Shown here: positions 46,664 to 59,855 of the stretch, in pieces
Layout: every line of letters starts with the position of its first letter
Position numbering within the stretch: the stretch's first letter is position 1
Assembly: GCA_023159155.1 (NCBI GenBank)
Contig: JAJNNX010000008.1
Coordinates: forward strand, 1,240,001-1,304,000
Direction of reading: 5' to 3'
From: Ustulina deusta
Lineage: Eukaryota > Ascomycota > Sordariomycetes > Xylariales > Xylariaceae
Length of the DNA: 64,000 nt
Notes under the pieces: generated by a model
The model's database searches: none
Told to the model about the DNA's origin: nothing
What the model saw: the letters and a program-made list of their open reading frames with translations, nothing else
Position numbers and translations under genes: made by a program

Positions 46664-47961
46664 ATGGCAGCCCTACCGAGACTCATCAGTGCCTCTGATG
46701 AGTCTGGTGTGCTCTGCGTCTATGATGACAACAGCAAGCCCAAGGTCACCCGTCGCAGCTATGCCCGCGAGGTGCTCGATGTCTTCTTGCCGGCTGGCTA
46801 TCCGCATACCGTGACGCGCGATTACACGCCCTACCAGATCTACGTGAGTTTTCTGCTCTGGCTTTACGATGCTTTCGATGGAAGAAACTTCCTCTGCGGC
46901 TGCATGGCGTGCATTGGCTCAGAGAGAATACGCATGGATCCGTTGCCTGAGTGCAAAGAAGCCGATATGCTGACACGTCATGTTTGATCCAGGACTCGCT
47001 CCAGGCTTTTTCTAGTACAATAGCCGGACTGCTGTCGTCGCGGGCCGTGCTCCAGGGGTTCGGCGTGGGAGATGCGGCATCCTCGGCCACAGGCGCCGTG
47101 CTGTTGACCGTCCTTCAAGAGTCGACGGGTCGACTAGCCACGATCCTGTTCGCGCACAAACTTGGCCAGGCCATCGAGCCCGAGTGCAAGTACTACCGCT
47201 TCCTGGCTGATATCTTCAACGACTCCGCCATGTTCCTCGATGTTCTCTCCCCTGGTCTTCCGGGTCCCGCCAAGGTTGTTGCACTCTGCATGTCGGGTGT
47301 ACTGCGCGCGCTATGCGGTGTCTCGGGCATGTCAGCTAAGGCAAGTCTCAGTGCACACTTTGCGCGATCTGGCAATCTTGCCGAGCTCAATGCCAAGGAT
47401 GGCAGTCAGGAAACTGTCATCAGTCTCCTCGGGATGCTGGTAGGCAGTGTATTCGTGCGCTTTGTGCAAGGTCGGCTCGCCGTCTGGCTATGGACCGCAA
47501 CGCTCGTGGGCCTCCATCTGTGGACCAACTACCAGGCCGTCCGCGCCGTGCAGATGCGCACATTGAACAAACAGCGCGCCACCATGGTCATCACCGAGTT
47601 TTTGCGCAACGGCCGCGTGCTACGGCCCGATCAGGTCGCTGCCAAGGAGCGCATCTTACGCTGGAAAGCGCCTAATATCCACTATGCGCGGAAGCACCCG
47701 GCAACAGGGGAGATTACTATCACCGATCTGTTGACATTCCAACATACCCAATACATCATCGTCAACGGAAGAAAGGGTCAGAAGATATACCTCAAAAAAG
47801 GCGCCACGACCGTCGACGCCCTCGAGGCTTGGATTACAGCTCTGGATGGTCCGCGATCGGTTGTCAATGAGGAGTTCTGGAAGGCTCTCTCGAGCGCTGG
47901 ATGGGATCTTGAGACTGGAGCAATGGAAACTGGCCCTGCTGTGCGCATCGTGGTGGAATGA
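46664..47961 (+). CDS. RUS family protein (DUF647, root UV-B sensitive-like)
   Basis: Two exons, 46664-46843 and 46993-47961, give 382 aa. The 149-bp intron runs from GTGAGT to CAG and lies between codons (QIY then DSLQAF). The N-terminus carries the family's FLPAGYPHTVTRDYTPYQIYDSLQAF. This is followed by SSRAVLQGFGVGDAASSATGA and then LADIFNDSAMFLDVLSP, the most conserved part of DUF647. Next come KASLSAHFARSGNLAELNAKDGSQET-type residues and LWTATLVGLHLWTNYQAVRAV, which look like membrane-associated helices. The C-terminal 130 residues are the soluble domain common to the family. Plant RUS proteins are needed for growth and UV-B responses; fungal members are widespread but uncharacterised. 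Intact. Confidence 0.9.
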
Positions 47962-48284
47962 GAGGGGGGAAAAAGGAAATAAAACGGGCACTTTGTGTGC
48001 AGAAGTAGAGAACATTGCAAGAATTTTGCTATGTGGAGTGTGTACAGTAGAGATGCTGCCTGCATGATGTGCAGCGAAGGGACCATGCCTTCATGATATA
48101 CCTGAACGCCTTGCCTTCCCCCCCTTTGTTATTGCATGCATGTCCTGTCGTTGAAATGCCTCCATGCAGGTGATACATTAGTTGTACAGCGTATTTACAA
48201 ATCCACTCACCAAGAACGACGCCTCTTACTCCCCCCCATATCCAAACCTTTGGCTTTGCCAAGAAGCGTAGACTGTCACCATCT
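47962..48284. other. Convergent 3' flanks
   Basis: Short space between the RUS gene (+) and the heme lyase gene (-), presumably both 3' UTRs and terminators. Nothing else seen. Confidence 0.4.
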
Positions 48285-49452
48285 CTACGCTAGGCCAGCG
48301 GCACGGAAGGCGCGCATCTTGATACCCTCCCACGAGTTCAGCTTCGGCCGCACATCCAAGTAGAAGGACAGTTTCCCGTCGGCCCCGCTGCCGGCGTTCC
48401 GGCCGGCGTAGAAGTCGATGACGTACTCGATCTCCTTGCCGCAGCGGTCCACGACCCAGTCGTGCCGGTCGAAGGGCGCCTGGTAGCCCAGCAGCGTGTT
48501 GAAGCGCGCCTTGGGCGACATCTGCGTGCTCAGGCCCGAGAAGGAGTGCAGCCGCGGTCCGTCGCAGCTATGGATTCCGGGGGGTTTTTCTTAGCCTTGG
48601 CGAAACAAAAAAGGGGGGGATTATTACATGAAAGAAAGAAAGAAAGGAAAAAAGAAGAAAAAAAGACGGGAGTAAAAGTTGGGAGGAAGAGATGGGAGGA
48701 AGAGAAGAGGGAGGGTAAGTGAACAAGACAAGACAAGACAGGACAGGACAAACTCACCTGCTCCCCTGGATCCAGGGCCCCTCCCACGCCTTGATCTCGG
48801 CCCAGGCGCGCTCGTTGACGGCGTTGTGGATGGGCACGACGGTGCGCATGTCGGCGGCCCGCGGGTCGTGGCCCTTGCGCTTCATGGCCTCGAAGAACAT
48901 GCGCTCCGACGGGTAGATCCAGTTGCCCGTGGCGCCGTCGGCCCCCGTCTCCCCCTCCCCGTTCGCCGGCACCGCCGGCGCCGCGTGGTCCCCGCTTGGT
49001 CGCGCGATGCTGCTGCCGGAGAGCGCCGCCGAGGCCCGCGGGATCGTCGACACTTCGCGGTCCACGCCTAGGGGCGAGCTGCTCGACGGTGTTTGGGACG
49101 GCGGCGGCGGCGCGGGTTTCGATGTCGGCGTCGAGAAGAAGGGGAGGCGCGCCGCCACGTACGAACTCCACGAGGACGACGACGGCGCTGTAGATGGCGT
49201 GTCTTGACTGCTGTGCACTCCCGCCGGCGCAGGCGCCGATGTCGCCCGCGCTTGCTGCATCCAGACCGTGCGCGCGCCGTGGTCGACGGGGCAGCTCTCT
49301 GCGGTCGGGGTCGTGGCTACGCGCGGAAGCGACGGCGGAAGCGACGGCGTCGCGGATTCTGGGGTTGCCGCCGCCTTGGCCTGCTCGAGCCAGGCCTCCC
49401 TGCTCTTGTGGTCTACCGGACACGTCGTCTGCTGCGTCGGGGAGGCGGACAT
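48285..49452 (-). CDS. Cytochrome c-type heme lyase (holocytochrome c synthase)
   Basis: Two exons on the minus strand, 48758-49452 and 48285-48567, give 325 aa. The intron (48568-48757, GTGAGT to TAG) splits a Ser codon. Two CPV heme-regulatory motifs lie at residues 11-13 and 54-56 (CPVDH). After a long Pro/Ser-rich linker come [30 protein letters not shown] (His209, the expected heme-ligating His), [21 protein letters not shown] and [15 protein letters not shown], the conserved enzyme core. The protein attaches heme to CXXCH of cytochrome c or c1 in the mitochondrial intermembrane space. Which of the two is its substrate I cannot tell. An in-frame ATG at 49536 would add 28 residues; 49452 is preferred because MSAS then CPV fits the family. 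Very GC-rich exon 1. Confidence 0.9.
48605..48755. repeat. Purine-rich simple repeats inside the heme lyase intron
   Basis: On the plus strand: GAAA repeats at about 48630-48660, GGGAGGAAGAGA-type repeats at about 48680-48715 and ACAAG/ACAGG pentamers at about 48724-48750. On the transcribed strand this is a pyrimidine-rich intron, which may help splicing. Confidence 0.6.
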
Positions 49453-50538
49453 GGTGCTCGGCGGGGTCTGCGGAGGAGAGGAGGTGTCGGGTTTCCGATG
49501 GTTGAGGAAGATCAGGTCGATGATGTCCTGCACCATGGCTGACTGAGGTGGTCGACTTTTTTTTTTTTTTTTTCGATCGGCCGAGATACGTCGATAGAGA
49601 GACTCGATAGACTAGTGCCGTATTCTTATTAGGTTGGGCCGTTAGCTTGGATCGTGGGTTTGCTCTTGGAGCGATTGCGCAAGTGGGACAGGACTGAACC
49701 TTGCCGTTTTGGAGGGTTAATTGGAGCCTTACTGCATTCAGCGTCTTGTCCAGGGTATGTTGGCCGAAACTTGAGGGGTCAAAGTTCTGGATGTGTCGGT
49801 CGGCCACTGATAACCATTCAACGCGGTTGGGCGAAGTTCCAACTGTCGCAGTCGGTTAATGAAACGATTTAGTATTTATTCTCGAGGATTTAGCCAACAA
49901 ATTAGTAGAAAGGGAGATGTCCAGCAGACAAGCGGAGTTGTAGACTTAGTGGCTGGAAGCCTAATCACATCGACTTCCTATCGATGAGGAGACGCTTCAT
50001 CTACTACCGAATGGAACAGCTAGGGCGGAGGACATTGTTACAAGAGGATATAATACGTATTGGAATATTGAGTGACTACACGCAGTAAAGCAGAGAACTA
50101 CAGCTTCTGTTAGCAAATGTTTATGTGCTAATCTCTTTTCCAAATAGGCAGCGAAATTTCATCTCAATATGAAAAATACAGTATGGCGCAATGTATTGAG
50201 GCCCCTACTCACTCTTCGTCTTTTCCATGTTCAAACATTGCCGACTGCGAACTAGGTAGGTTCTATCAGAACAATAGGACCATTCATCATTTCACCACAT
50301 ATAACTCCCTGTTCAAGTTTTCAATAATTACCAGCGGGGTAATTTTTTGACCGTTCTGTCTCCTACCCGTCTCTCGATTTTGGGGGAAATTCCTCTTCTA
50401 AGGCATGTTACTCTGTTGCGCATATCGGCAGTGAAATAGTAGACTAATAGAAGATGCGATCGACGTGCATCTTTTGAGAAATGAGGTAAAGGCCTAACGT
50501 AGGTATTGTCTAGCGACGCGTCCATTCTAACCTCCGGT
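49453..50538. other. Intergenic region
   Basis: Promoter of the heme lyase (an A-run on the minus strand at about 49558-49573) and 3' flank of the BTB gene. No gene recognised. Confidence 0.4.
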
Positions 50539-51616
50539 CTATTCGTGGCGACAGCGGCAACGTGCGCAACGTAGAATGTAGGTTGGGTTATTGCTTGGAC
50601 CCTTGTAATCAAGGTAACATCGGAATTCCGCATCGCATTGGGCACTTCGGCAGTATTGATGCCTTTTCAATACCTGGATGCATTCCTCGATATTCTGCGA
50701 GAGGCGGGCCAACTCTCGGCTCGCTCGTTCACCTGCCTCTTTTTCGAACAAGAGACTTGATTCAAGCCCCCTTCCACGACCCTCGGCCGTCTTCAGCCTC
50801 TGAACGCAATATGGCAGAGCGTAAGGAGCGAGTCCTTCCGCAAGACCGCCTTCGTCGAAAAAATTCCTTTCGGAGAGTTCACCAACATGTTCAACAGCTT
50901 CTGCGCCTAGCATTCGAAGAAAATCTTTGTCGCTCGTTGACCCTATGCACTGTTGGAGCAAGTTACAGAATGGTTCAACCGACCACTCCTTAGCCAGAAT
51001 TTGCTTCACCCTGGCGGTTGATAATTTTGCGAGGGCGGACACATCATAGTAATCCGCAATGGAATTCATGCGGCCGTGGAATAGTAAACGGCCAGAAATG
51101 CTTTCCGACGGCTCAAGAACGTCAATGCTCATATCTAGCTTGGCAGTATTATCGACGCTATCATCAACTTCAGCGTGGTCAGACCATGCGGGATGCGCGA
51201 GGAATATCGAAGAACTCGCACCGATTTCTATCTCCTTCGCTTGCTTTTCTGCGGTACAATTTCTGCTCGGCTCACTAGAAGCGAGGATGTCCAGCGCTGG
51301 GTTATAGGAGATTTGGTAGTCCCCCGAATACATAAACTCAATCAAGCGTCGCACACTATCAATGTCGAAAGACATATGTAGCACACCCATTTTGGCTTCC
51401 TAACTGGTGGTGAATATAAGAGAGTCTGGGTAGGTAGTGGCCTGAGGTACAACAAACCATAAAATCACCCCTTAGGGCGGCCGCAATGACGGGAGACTGC
51501 GCACATACTGTGGCTCTGTGGACCCTGAATTCCTGTTCATCACACTCCAGGGTTAGATCGCTATAATCCTTGATGTTCAGTAGTTTGGTTGCTAGCGAAG
51601 AGGAACTTTCGGCCAT
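50539..51616 (-). CDS. BTB/POZ domain protein
   Basis: Two exons on the minus strand, 51458-51616 and 50539-51399, encode 339 aa. The 58-bp intron starts GTTTGT and ends TTAG, between codons inside the BTB fold (AALRGDFM then EAKMGVLHM). Residues about 15-90 are the BTB domain: YSDLTLECDEQEFRVHRATVCAQSP split over strands, then IDSVRRLIEFMYSGDY. The middle is acidic and variable. The region from SIADYYDVSALAKLSTARV to LLQQCIGS is BACK-like. The end has nine cysteines in about 75 residues, closing with RCARCRCRHE, possibly zinc-binding. Such proteins often act as Cul3 adaptors; fungi have many lineage-specific ones. Target unknown. The frame is intact. Confidence 0.82.
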
Positions 51617-53150
51617 ATTGAAACTGCGGATTTTCTCTGGTTTGTGATCAATTAATCGATCGCAATAGGGAGGCCTGGCCTTTTAAACATTGCATGTACC
51701 GTGTTAAGAGGAAGTGTTGGTGGCAGACTTGTGATGCCACACGGCCCGGATCGCCAAGGACGCTAGTTATACGGATAAGCCCCTATTGGAAGGATAGGAG
51801 GTCACTTGGACCTAGCACATATGCAAGGAAACCCAACAGTCCCCTTGCATGCCAGAAGCGTCGACAGAGTCACAAGTTATAATCAGGCAGCGTTGGGTAT
51901 AAAGGCAGCCATAGATTCCCAGAAAAGGCAGACGAAGGAGATAGATCATGGGCCTTGAGACCCCTAGAGAATTATTAGCTGAATGTGACTCTTATCTACC
52001 GCTCCGGTGAAGAGCGTCAAATAGAAGACATAAGAAGCCTTCCTTAGTTGATAATTCTTGGGAGTTCTAACACGGAGATTGATGGTGCAAGTAGCAGTTG
52101 AGCCAATCATAAGGACAGAGCAGTGGGTGATGACTCGTACACAACAAGAAGCTTTGTCGCTCGAGCTAGAAAGCAACAGAGGGCATCATGGTAGCAATAC
52201 ATGGTGGGAATTCCTTCTGCCCTAAGATAAGCAACGGGATGCTATGCATCCCAGATGTCTTATGTAAACCTCTATATCTCAAAGGTGGAATATCCCTGAC
52301 CATGACATATTTGATATGACCCTTTTTCTTTTTTTTTTGGCGAGGGGTAGGGTTCCACGTTCTTCGGAAATCCAACCTCCTATGTCAGTCTCGATTGCAC
52401 AATATGACAGAATACGGCTGCGTTGTCTGGCCGAGACACGGCACTATTATAACAGCTTTGAGATACGTTACTCGGATAGACCTCATGCAAGAATTACTAG
52501 ATATTTTATCCTATTGGTTGTGCATTATCCGATTCAGATGGAGAAAGAAAGTAGAGTCGAATATACGTCGCTCAAATCGTACTCACTACTTCGTGTGCCT
52601 TGTATATATTTACGAGGCGCATTTATGTGAGGGTAAGCAATGCTGGCTCACTTTTCGTGCTTTCTATACAACAGCATGGCTTTAGCGTCGTCCTGACTAG
52701 GAAACAAGACTTCGAATGCGTGCAAGGAAACTGTATAGAATCTAGGAGGTTACCCGTCTACGTTCATGCTGAGTGGAGCGGACGAACTGTGTGGCTGTAG
52801 GGAGACACCTAGCCACTCAATGGCTAGGTAGGTAAAAGGAGTAGAAAAGCGCCAAGAAAAAGGCGGGGGGGGAGGCGGCAGTTAGATACTTTTTTCGGAG
52901 TTATCGGGTTGAATTACATTATATTCCCCCCGTTCGCTCGATCCCCATGCTAAAACATACATATATTATGCTAGGATTATGAACGACTATTTATAGTTGC
53001 CCACTTTAATACTTCTAAGCCAAGATGTAGCCATACATATTCGGCCATAACAATACCGACCTTTTCACGTGACACGATCGGATGCATCATCCATCTATAG
53101 CACATAATGAGGCACTCTACAAGTAGGGGGTACACATATATTAAAGGGAG
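51617..53150. other. Intergenic region up to the right island edge
   Basis: Promoter of the BTB gene and then about 1.4 kb without a recognisable gene. Two overlapping plus-strand frames near 52316-52685 have no domain character. A CACCTAGCCACTCAATGGCTAGGTAG-like inverted motif occurs around 52806-52831. Confidence 0.35.
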
Positions 53151-53253
53151 CATAAGCTTTTTTTAGCTAGCTTTCGGATCAAAACTATTATTAAAGCGCT
53201 AATAAAAAGTTCGATATATTGCTGCTTTAAAAGCTAGTTATAAACTGCTTACT
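53137..53253 (+). repeat. Direct repeat flanking the right copia element, left copy
   Basis: About 117 bp that reappear at 59856-59970 with mostly transition differences (e.g. GGG to AAA). This copy keeps more G+C and marks the island's right edge. It lies outside the copia LTRs, so it belongs to another repeat. Confidence 0.6.
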
Positions 53254-53489
53254 ACTAAAATATAAAGCAAATAAAAAATAATATATTAAAATAATAAAAT
53301 TTAACTTTTAACAATCTTTTATTGCTACTTTTTTTAATTTTTAAGCTTTAATAATTAAAGTAATAAATAAAACAAATTTACTATATATTTATTATATATA
53401 TATTTATAATTATAATATTATAAAAAAATAAATTATATAATAAGTTTTTAAACTTTATAAAACTATTTATTTATAATATATAATAAAAT
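53254..53489. other. AT-rich relic before copia element 2
   Basis: Very AT-rich and unclassified. The last five bases, 53485-53489 (AAAAT), are the left target duplication of element 2. Confidence 0.5.
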
Positions 53490-53791
53490 TGTTGGAATAA
53501 CTAGCATTAGTTACAACTTTATTGTATAACTTGCACGGAGTGCGAGTTTACGCTTAGCTTCCATACGGATGTTAGCCGAACCTCGGCCGGACAAAAAGGA
53601 CCTTACTTCCTTTTATTATGTTAGCTCGTACAATAGCGTAAGCCCTTACATAAATATAAAAAACTTATGCTTTGTATAAATATTCTTTTTTTTTTCTTTT
53701 TTTATAAATAATATAATACATAATAAATTATATTTTATTTATATATATTATTTATTTTATATATAATATATTATATATAACTTATTTAATA
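53490..53791 (+). repeat. 5' LTR of copia element 2
   Basis: 302 bp, TGTTGGAATA to TTTAATA, closely similar to the LTRs at 6613 and 14404 (minus). Confidence 0.87.
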
Positions 53792-56700
53792 TTAATTAAT
53801 AGTTATAAAAATATTTATATAATTATAAAAGTATTATAAATTAGCAAAAATAAAAATAAAGTCTAACTTATAGTATTAATAAGTTTTTATATTATATTTT
53901 AAATTTTTACTATATAATTATTTTATTTTTTTAATAAAGCATTAAAATATTTAATTGTTATAAAAAAAAAAAAGATCTAAACTTCTACTATATAATTATT
54001 TTATTTTTTTTAATAAAGCATTAAAATAATATATATAAAAAAAATAGTATATAATTGTACTAATTTTAATTATATTATTATATAATAGCTAAATAAGTTT
54101 TTTATTTTTTTATTATTATTTTTAGTTATTTATTTTTATTTTATTTTACTATAGTATTAAATATATTTTATAATATAGCTAAAACAACTAAATTAAATAT
54201 TTTTATTATATATAAAAAACTTGCTAAAAAATATAACTTAAATATAAAAAATATATAAAAATATTTTAATTTTAAATATTAAAAAAAAATATTAACCTAA
54301 GTATTATAATATAAAAAATATTAAACATATAAATAACTTTTTAAATTAAAAAATATATTTATTTGCTAATTAATATATAACTATTTAAATAAAGGTATAA
54401 ATTTTTTTTTAAAAAACTAGACAAAACAAAATTTTAAAAATATATATTATAACTTATAAATAAAATTATTTTAGATTATTTAATAATAAAACATATAAAT
54501 ATAAACAAATAAAAAATTATACTTAAAATTTTTTTAAATAATTATATAAAATAAATTAAAAAATATGAAAAGATTTTCAAATTTTTAATTATTTAACTTA
54601 TTTTTTTATTTTTTATATAATAACTATTAGTTTTTTATATATTTAATTAATAATTTTAGCATACCTTTTAGCTTATTTTTACTTTTTAAGCTACTTTAGT
54701 TTTTTAGATTACTTTAATTTTTATACCTATTATATAAACAAAAATAAAACTAAAAATTAAATAACTAGAACTTATATAGCTTAAATCTTTAAAAAATGTA
54801 TAATTTTAAACTTTTAAAAATTAGACCTATTTATTTATATAATTTATTATTAAGTTTTAATATATTTTAAAATATATATATAAATATATAACAAAAATAA
54901 ATTATAAACTAAACTTTTAACTAATATATAAATATTTTATTATTTATAACTTTTTTTAAATTTTATTATAATAAATATATTTTTATATAAAAAAAAAACC
55001 CCCCTTAATATAAAAATATATAATATATTAAATATTATAATTACTAAACTTAAAAAAACCTAAAGAATACTTAGTTAAAACTATAAAAAAAATCTAGCTA
55101 AATATAATAATTATATAAATATACTAAAGCATATTATTATTAATTATAGCTTTTATATTTTAAAAGCTAACAAATAAAGATTTTTTTGCTAACTTTTAAG
55201 TATACTTGTAATTAGTAAAAAAATCAAAAAATAAACTAAAAACCTTTATATAAAAAAAATAATAATATATATTTTACTAATAAAGAATATAACTAAAGCA
55301 ATTATATAAAAAACTAGTAGTATAGATTTCGTAAATTATTAAACAAGCTAAATATATAGCAATATTATTTAAAGAAATAAAACAGCCAAAATTACTATAT
55401 AAGCAAAAAATACTTTATATATTAAAAAAAATATTAATTAATAAAACATACTTTTTAAAAATAAATTTATATAAAAAGCTAATATTTTAACTTATATAAA
55501 ATAATTAATAATGCTTTTTTTTTACCTAATAAATTCTTTATATACTTTATAAAATATAAAGAATACCTAAAATTAAACAAAAACAATAAAAATACTAAAA
55601 GAAAATCTAGTAACTAATTTATTTAGTTTTTAATAAATAATACTTTTATATATTATATAAAAAAAATATTTAGAACTATAAAATAAATATATTATTTAAC
55701 TAGTTTATTTTTAACAATTAATATTATATAAAATATTAAAACAAACTATAAAATATAAACGTTTCGAACTACTTTAATAAAAAAGAAAAAACAACTTAAA
55801 GCTTATTTTAAAATTTATTTTTATATAAAAATAAACTAAACACTAAGTAGCGCATATATTAGGTTTAATAGTAATAATATAATTATAGCTATAAGTACTA
55901 TACAAATAAACAATTTTTTTAATATAACAATATATTATATTTTAAATAGCTTAATTTTATTTTTATTTTTATTAAAAAATATTAACTATTTATAAATATA
56001 TTTTAATCATATAAAATATATTATTATATAAAGAAATAACAAAACTATTCTTATTATATATAAATAAGAATATTTATTTTTTAATATAAATTTATATAAA
56101 ACTAAAATTTATTTTATTAAAACAGAACTATAATAATTTTATTGCTACTTCGGACACTTTTATACAAAAAAACTATACAAAATATTTAGTTATATAAAAC
56201 ATAAAATAAATTATTTAATTTTAAAAAAAATCTAAAAGTTTTATTAATATTACTAATTATATAACTTAATATTTTAATGTTTTAAGTTCTTAATTGAAAA
56301 TAATTACAATTTTAATTATAACGTTATAATTAATACTATATAAATAAAAAATAAACAAGTTTTTTATATAATAAATATTATTATATTATTTTAAATAGCA
56401 ATATTTTTTAAATTAATATTTATATAAAACGTTTAAAAAATATTATATAAGTACTAGATTAATATATATTAAAAACTCTTTAATTATATTATATATTAGT
56501 TAAATATAAATTTTTTATTTAAAAAATTTTAGAACTAAGCTAAAATTATAAGTATTTAATATTATATAATATTTATTAAAGCATATTAAACAATTAGCAA
56601 AATTAAAAAAGTATATAAACTGTTTTATTATATATATAATATTTTAAAAACAAAGCTCAATTATTATATAAAAAATAAATTAATTTTATAAATAATAATT

Positions 56701-59519
56701 AAAGCTTTAAATAATATTATTAAACTGAACAATTTTATATTAATTTTTTTTATTTTTAAAACTTATTTTAAAATTAACTAAAATTTACTTTTTTTGCTTA
56801 ATATTATATAAAAAGCTAAAACAATTAAAAAAGCTATAAAAATATTATATAAAAAAAGAAGAAAAATTAAAATTAACTATATAATTAATTAGTATAATAG
56901 CTCTGCTTTATATAATATATTATGTTTATTTTTATAAAATAAAATCTTAGTATAACAAAAAAAAAACTAAAATAAACTATATAAAATTAAATCGATTAAA
57001 AGATCTAATATAATTATTAATTTAATAAATAGCTTAATATGCTTTAAATAAATATAAGTTAAGTTATATTACTATATAACTAAAAAAAATATTTTAACCA
57101 AAAAAAATAAAAAAACCAAAAAAATATAGCTTTTTTAATTATTAATTATACAAAAACAATAAAAATAACTTCTAAAAGCTATAAAGTTTTTTATAATTTT
57201 TATATAACAAATTAGCTAATTATTTTTTATACAAAAAAAAACAAAACTATATACTAGCTATTAAATTATATAAAAATAATATTATTGATATATTTAAAGC
57301 TTTATTTAAAAAATAGTGCTTATTTAGTTGCTAATAATCTAGTAAATAAACTAAAAACTATTATTTGTACTAAAACTTTTTTTAATATATAACTTTAATA
57401 TTTTAAGCAAACTTTAAAATATTATATAAATATATATATAATTAAAAAATAAACTAATAAAAAAGATTTTTATATAACTAGTATTTAAATTAAAATTAAG
57501 ATATTTTAATAGAACTATATTATAAATTATATAACTATTATATAAACTTATAAAATTAAAACTATACTAGTTTAAAACTTATTACTAGTACTACTAAAAA
57601 AACTAAATATAATAATTTTTATATTTAACTTATATTTATTATTTATTATAAAACTATTATATAAATTTAATATCATTAGTTTATAAATAAATAATATATT
57701 TAGTTCTATAATACTAGGCTTTTTAGCAAAAAAAGAACATAAATTATAGTAAGCTAAGTTTTATATAAAACTAAAAAAATATTTTTAGCTAAACTATTTT
57801 ATAAAGTTTAATAATAAATAAATTATATTATTATTTAAAAAAAATATTATTTTAACTTAAAAAAGCTCAACAAACTAGTTTAACCTAGTTAATTTTTATA
57901 TAATTAATTTTGCTTAATAATATATTTTATAACAAACAAAAAATATATATATTAGTAATATTTATTAACTAAAAATAATATATAACCTATATATTATAGC
58001 TTAAATAATAAATAATAAATTATATTATATTAAAAATCTAAACTAAAAAGTCCAATAATAAATAACTAATAAAAACTGCGGCCTAATCTTTATACTACTA
58101 AACCTATACTATATAAAACTTTTTATTTTTATAAATAAATTATTTATAAATAATATAAATATAACTTTTTAATTTAGATTTATTACTATATTAGCTATAG
58201 AATACTATATATATAAAAATTAAGCTTTAAAATTAAAAAAAATATTATATATTAAAACTTAAACAAATATAAACAAATAATTAAAAACATACTTACTAAT
58301 AAATTATATAAAATAATTAATAGCTTTAATAGTATTATTACTTTTTATATAATACTGTAAAAAATTATAACTATACTTAGTTTACTTTTAATACTAGCTA
58401 TACTATATTTAAACTTAAAATTATTATATAACTGCTTTATAAAACTTAATATAATATAAAAAAAACGCTTAATAATTAATATTATATTATTTAAAAAATT
58501 ATATAAAAAAAAATCTTTAAAATATAATAAATTAATAGCAAAAATAATCTAGCTAATATATTTATAAAGAAAACACTAAACTAAACATTAAAAACCTTTA
58601 TATTAATAAATAAATTAACTATATAAATAGAAATATTTATTAATAAAATATAAAAAATTATATATAATTATAATATTTATAAAAAAAAAAAGTCCGAAAT
58701 ATAAAAGCAATATATAATAAATTAACTTTAAAAAAAATAAACATAAACGCTACTCCTTTTTATTTTTTTATTTTATTTTTATTTTTTATTATATAACTAA
58801 TTTACCTCTTTCTCTTTAAACGTAATAATTACACCAAGCGCTATACAAACACCAAACGTATACTATATAAATATTACTTTAGAACCTAATAATTTAGCAA
58901 TAACTATAAAACAAATAACTACTACGTATTATATAAGCATTTTTTATATATATAGTAATAATAGTACTACACAACTAAATAAAAACTATACAAAAATAAT
59001 CTTTTTAATAAAAAATAAACATAATCAAATATATAAAAAGCAAATTAATAAATATCTAGATCTATATATTAACTAATAATATAGCAATAATTTAAATTTT
59101 ATTAGTTTATATATAAAAAAACTAAAATATTAGCAATATACTAAAACAAACATATATATAACAAAAAAACAAATATATATATTAATATATAACGCTATAA
59201 TAAGCTAACAATTATTAGGATTATTTATTAGCAGTAATACTATATAATAATTGCTGTTCTAGCTAATAATTCTTAATATATAACTATTATTACTAAAAAA
59301 TTAGATTATATCTATTATATAAATATATATATATATAATATATAAAAATAAATTAAAAAAATAATTTATTAACCTAGTAATTATATATATAAACTAGATT
59401 ATTAATCTGGTTGCTTTTTTAGTAGTTAAACTTTTATATATATATTTAAGCAGTTATATAGTTACTTTTTTTATTTTTTTTATACAACAAACAATTATAA
59501 GCAAAAAAAAAATAACTAA

Positions 59520-59826
59520 TATTAGAATAACTAATATTAGTTATAATCTTATTATATAACTTGTATAAAATATAAGTTTACGTTTGGCTTTTATATAAAT
59601 ATTAGCCAAACTTTAGCCGGACAAAAAAGATTTTTTTATTTTTTATTATATTAGCTTATATAATAACGTAAGCCCTTACATAAATATAAAAAACTTATGC
59701 TTTGTATAAATATTCTCTTTTTTTTCCTTTCTTTATAAATAATATAGTACACAATAAATTATATTCTATTTATATATGTTATTTGTTTATTTTATATACA
59801 ATATATTATATATAGCCTATTTAATA
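59520..59826 (+). repeat. 3' LTR of copia element 2
   Basis: 307 bp, TATTAGAATA to TTAATA; more mutated than its 5' partner, mostly by transitions. Confidence 0.86.
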
Positions 59827-59855
59827 AAAATATTTTATAAATAAAAAATATATAT

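Larger units (their letters stand above)
53490..59826 (+). mobile_element. Full-length Ty1/copia LTR retrotransposon (element 2), same family
   Basis: 6.34 kb, with two LTRs and a perfect 5-bp duplication AAAAT (53485-53489 and 59827-59831). The internal region is collinear with element 1 but about 1 kb shorter. It lacks the parts matching about 8170-8590, 10900-11090 and 13150-13540 of element 1. The second deletion joint lies in an AAAAAATA run shared by both ends. RNase H remnants (LLYNCFIKL then KRLIINII) are at about 58420-58500. It is more AT-rich than element 1 by eye, so it is probably an older target of RIP. No open frame. Confidence 0.87.

Noticed and set aside
48530..49807. Long minus-strand frame of 425 codons overlapping the heme lyase
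   Set aside because: It is a shifted-frame shadow of the GC-rich heme lyase exon, Arg/Gly/Ala-rich and without domains.
52316..52685. Two overlapping plus-strand frames near the right island edge
   Set aside because: No domain, signal peptide or splice pattern, and the overlap in two frames suggests chance.
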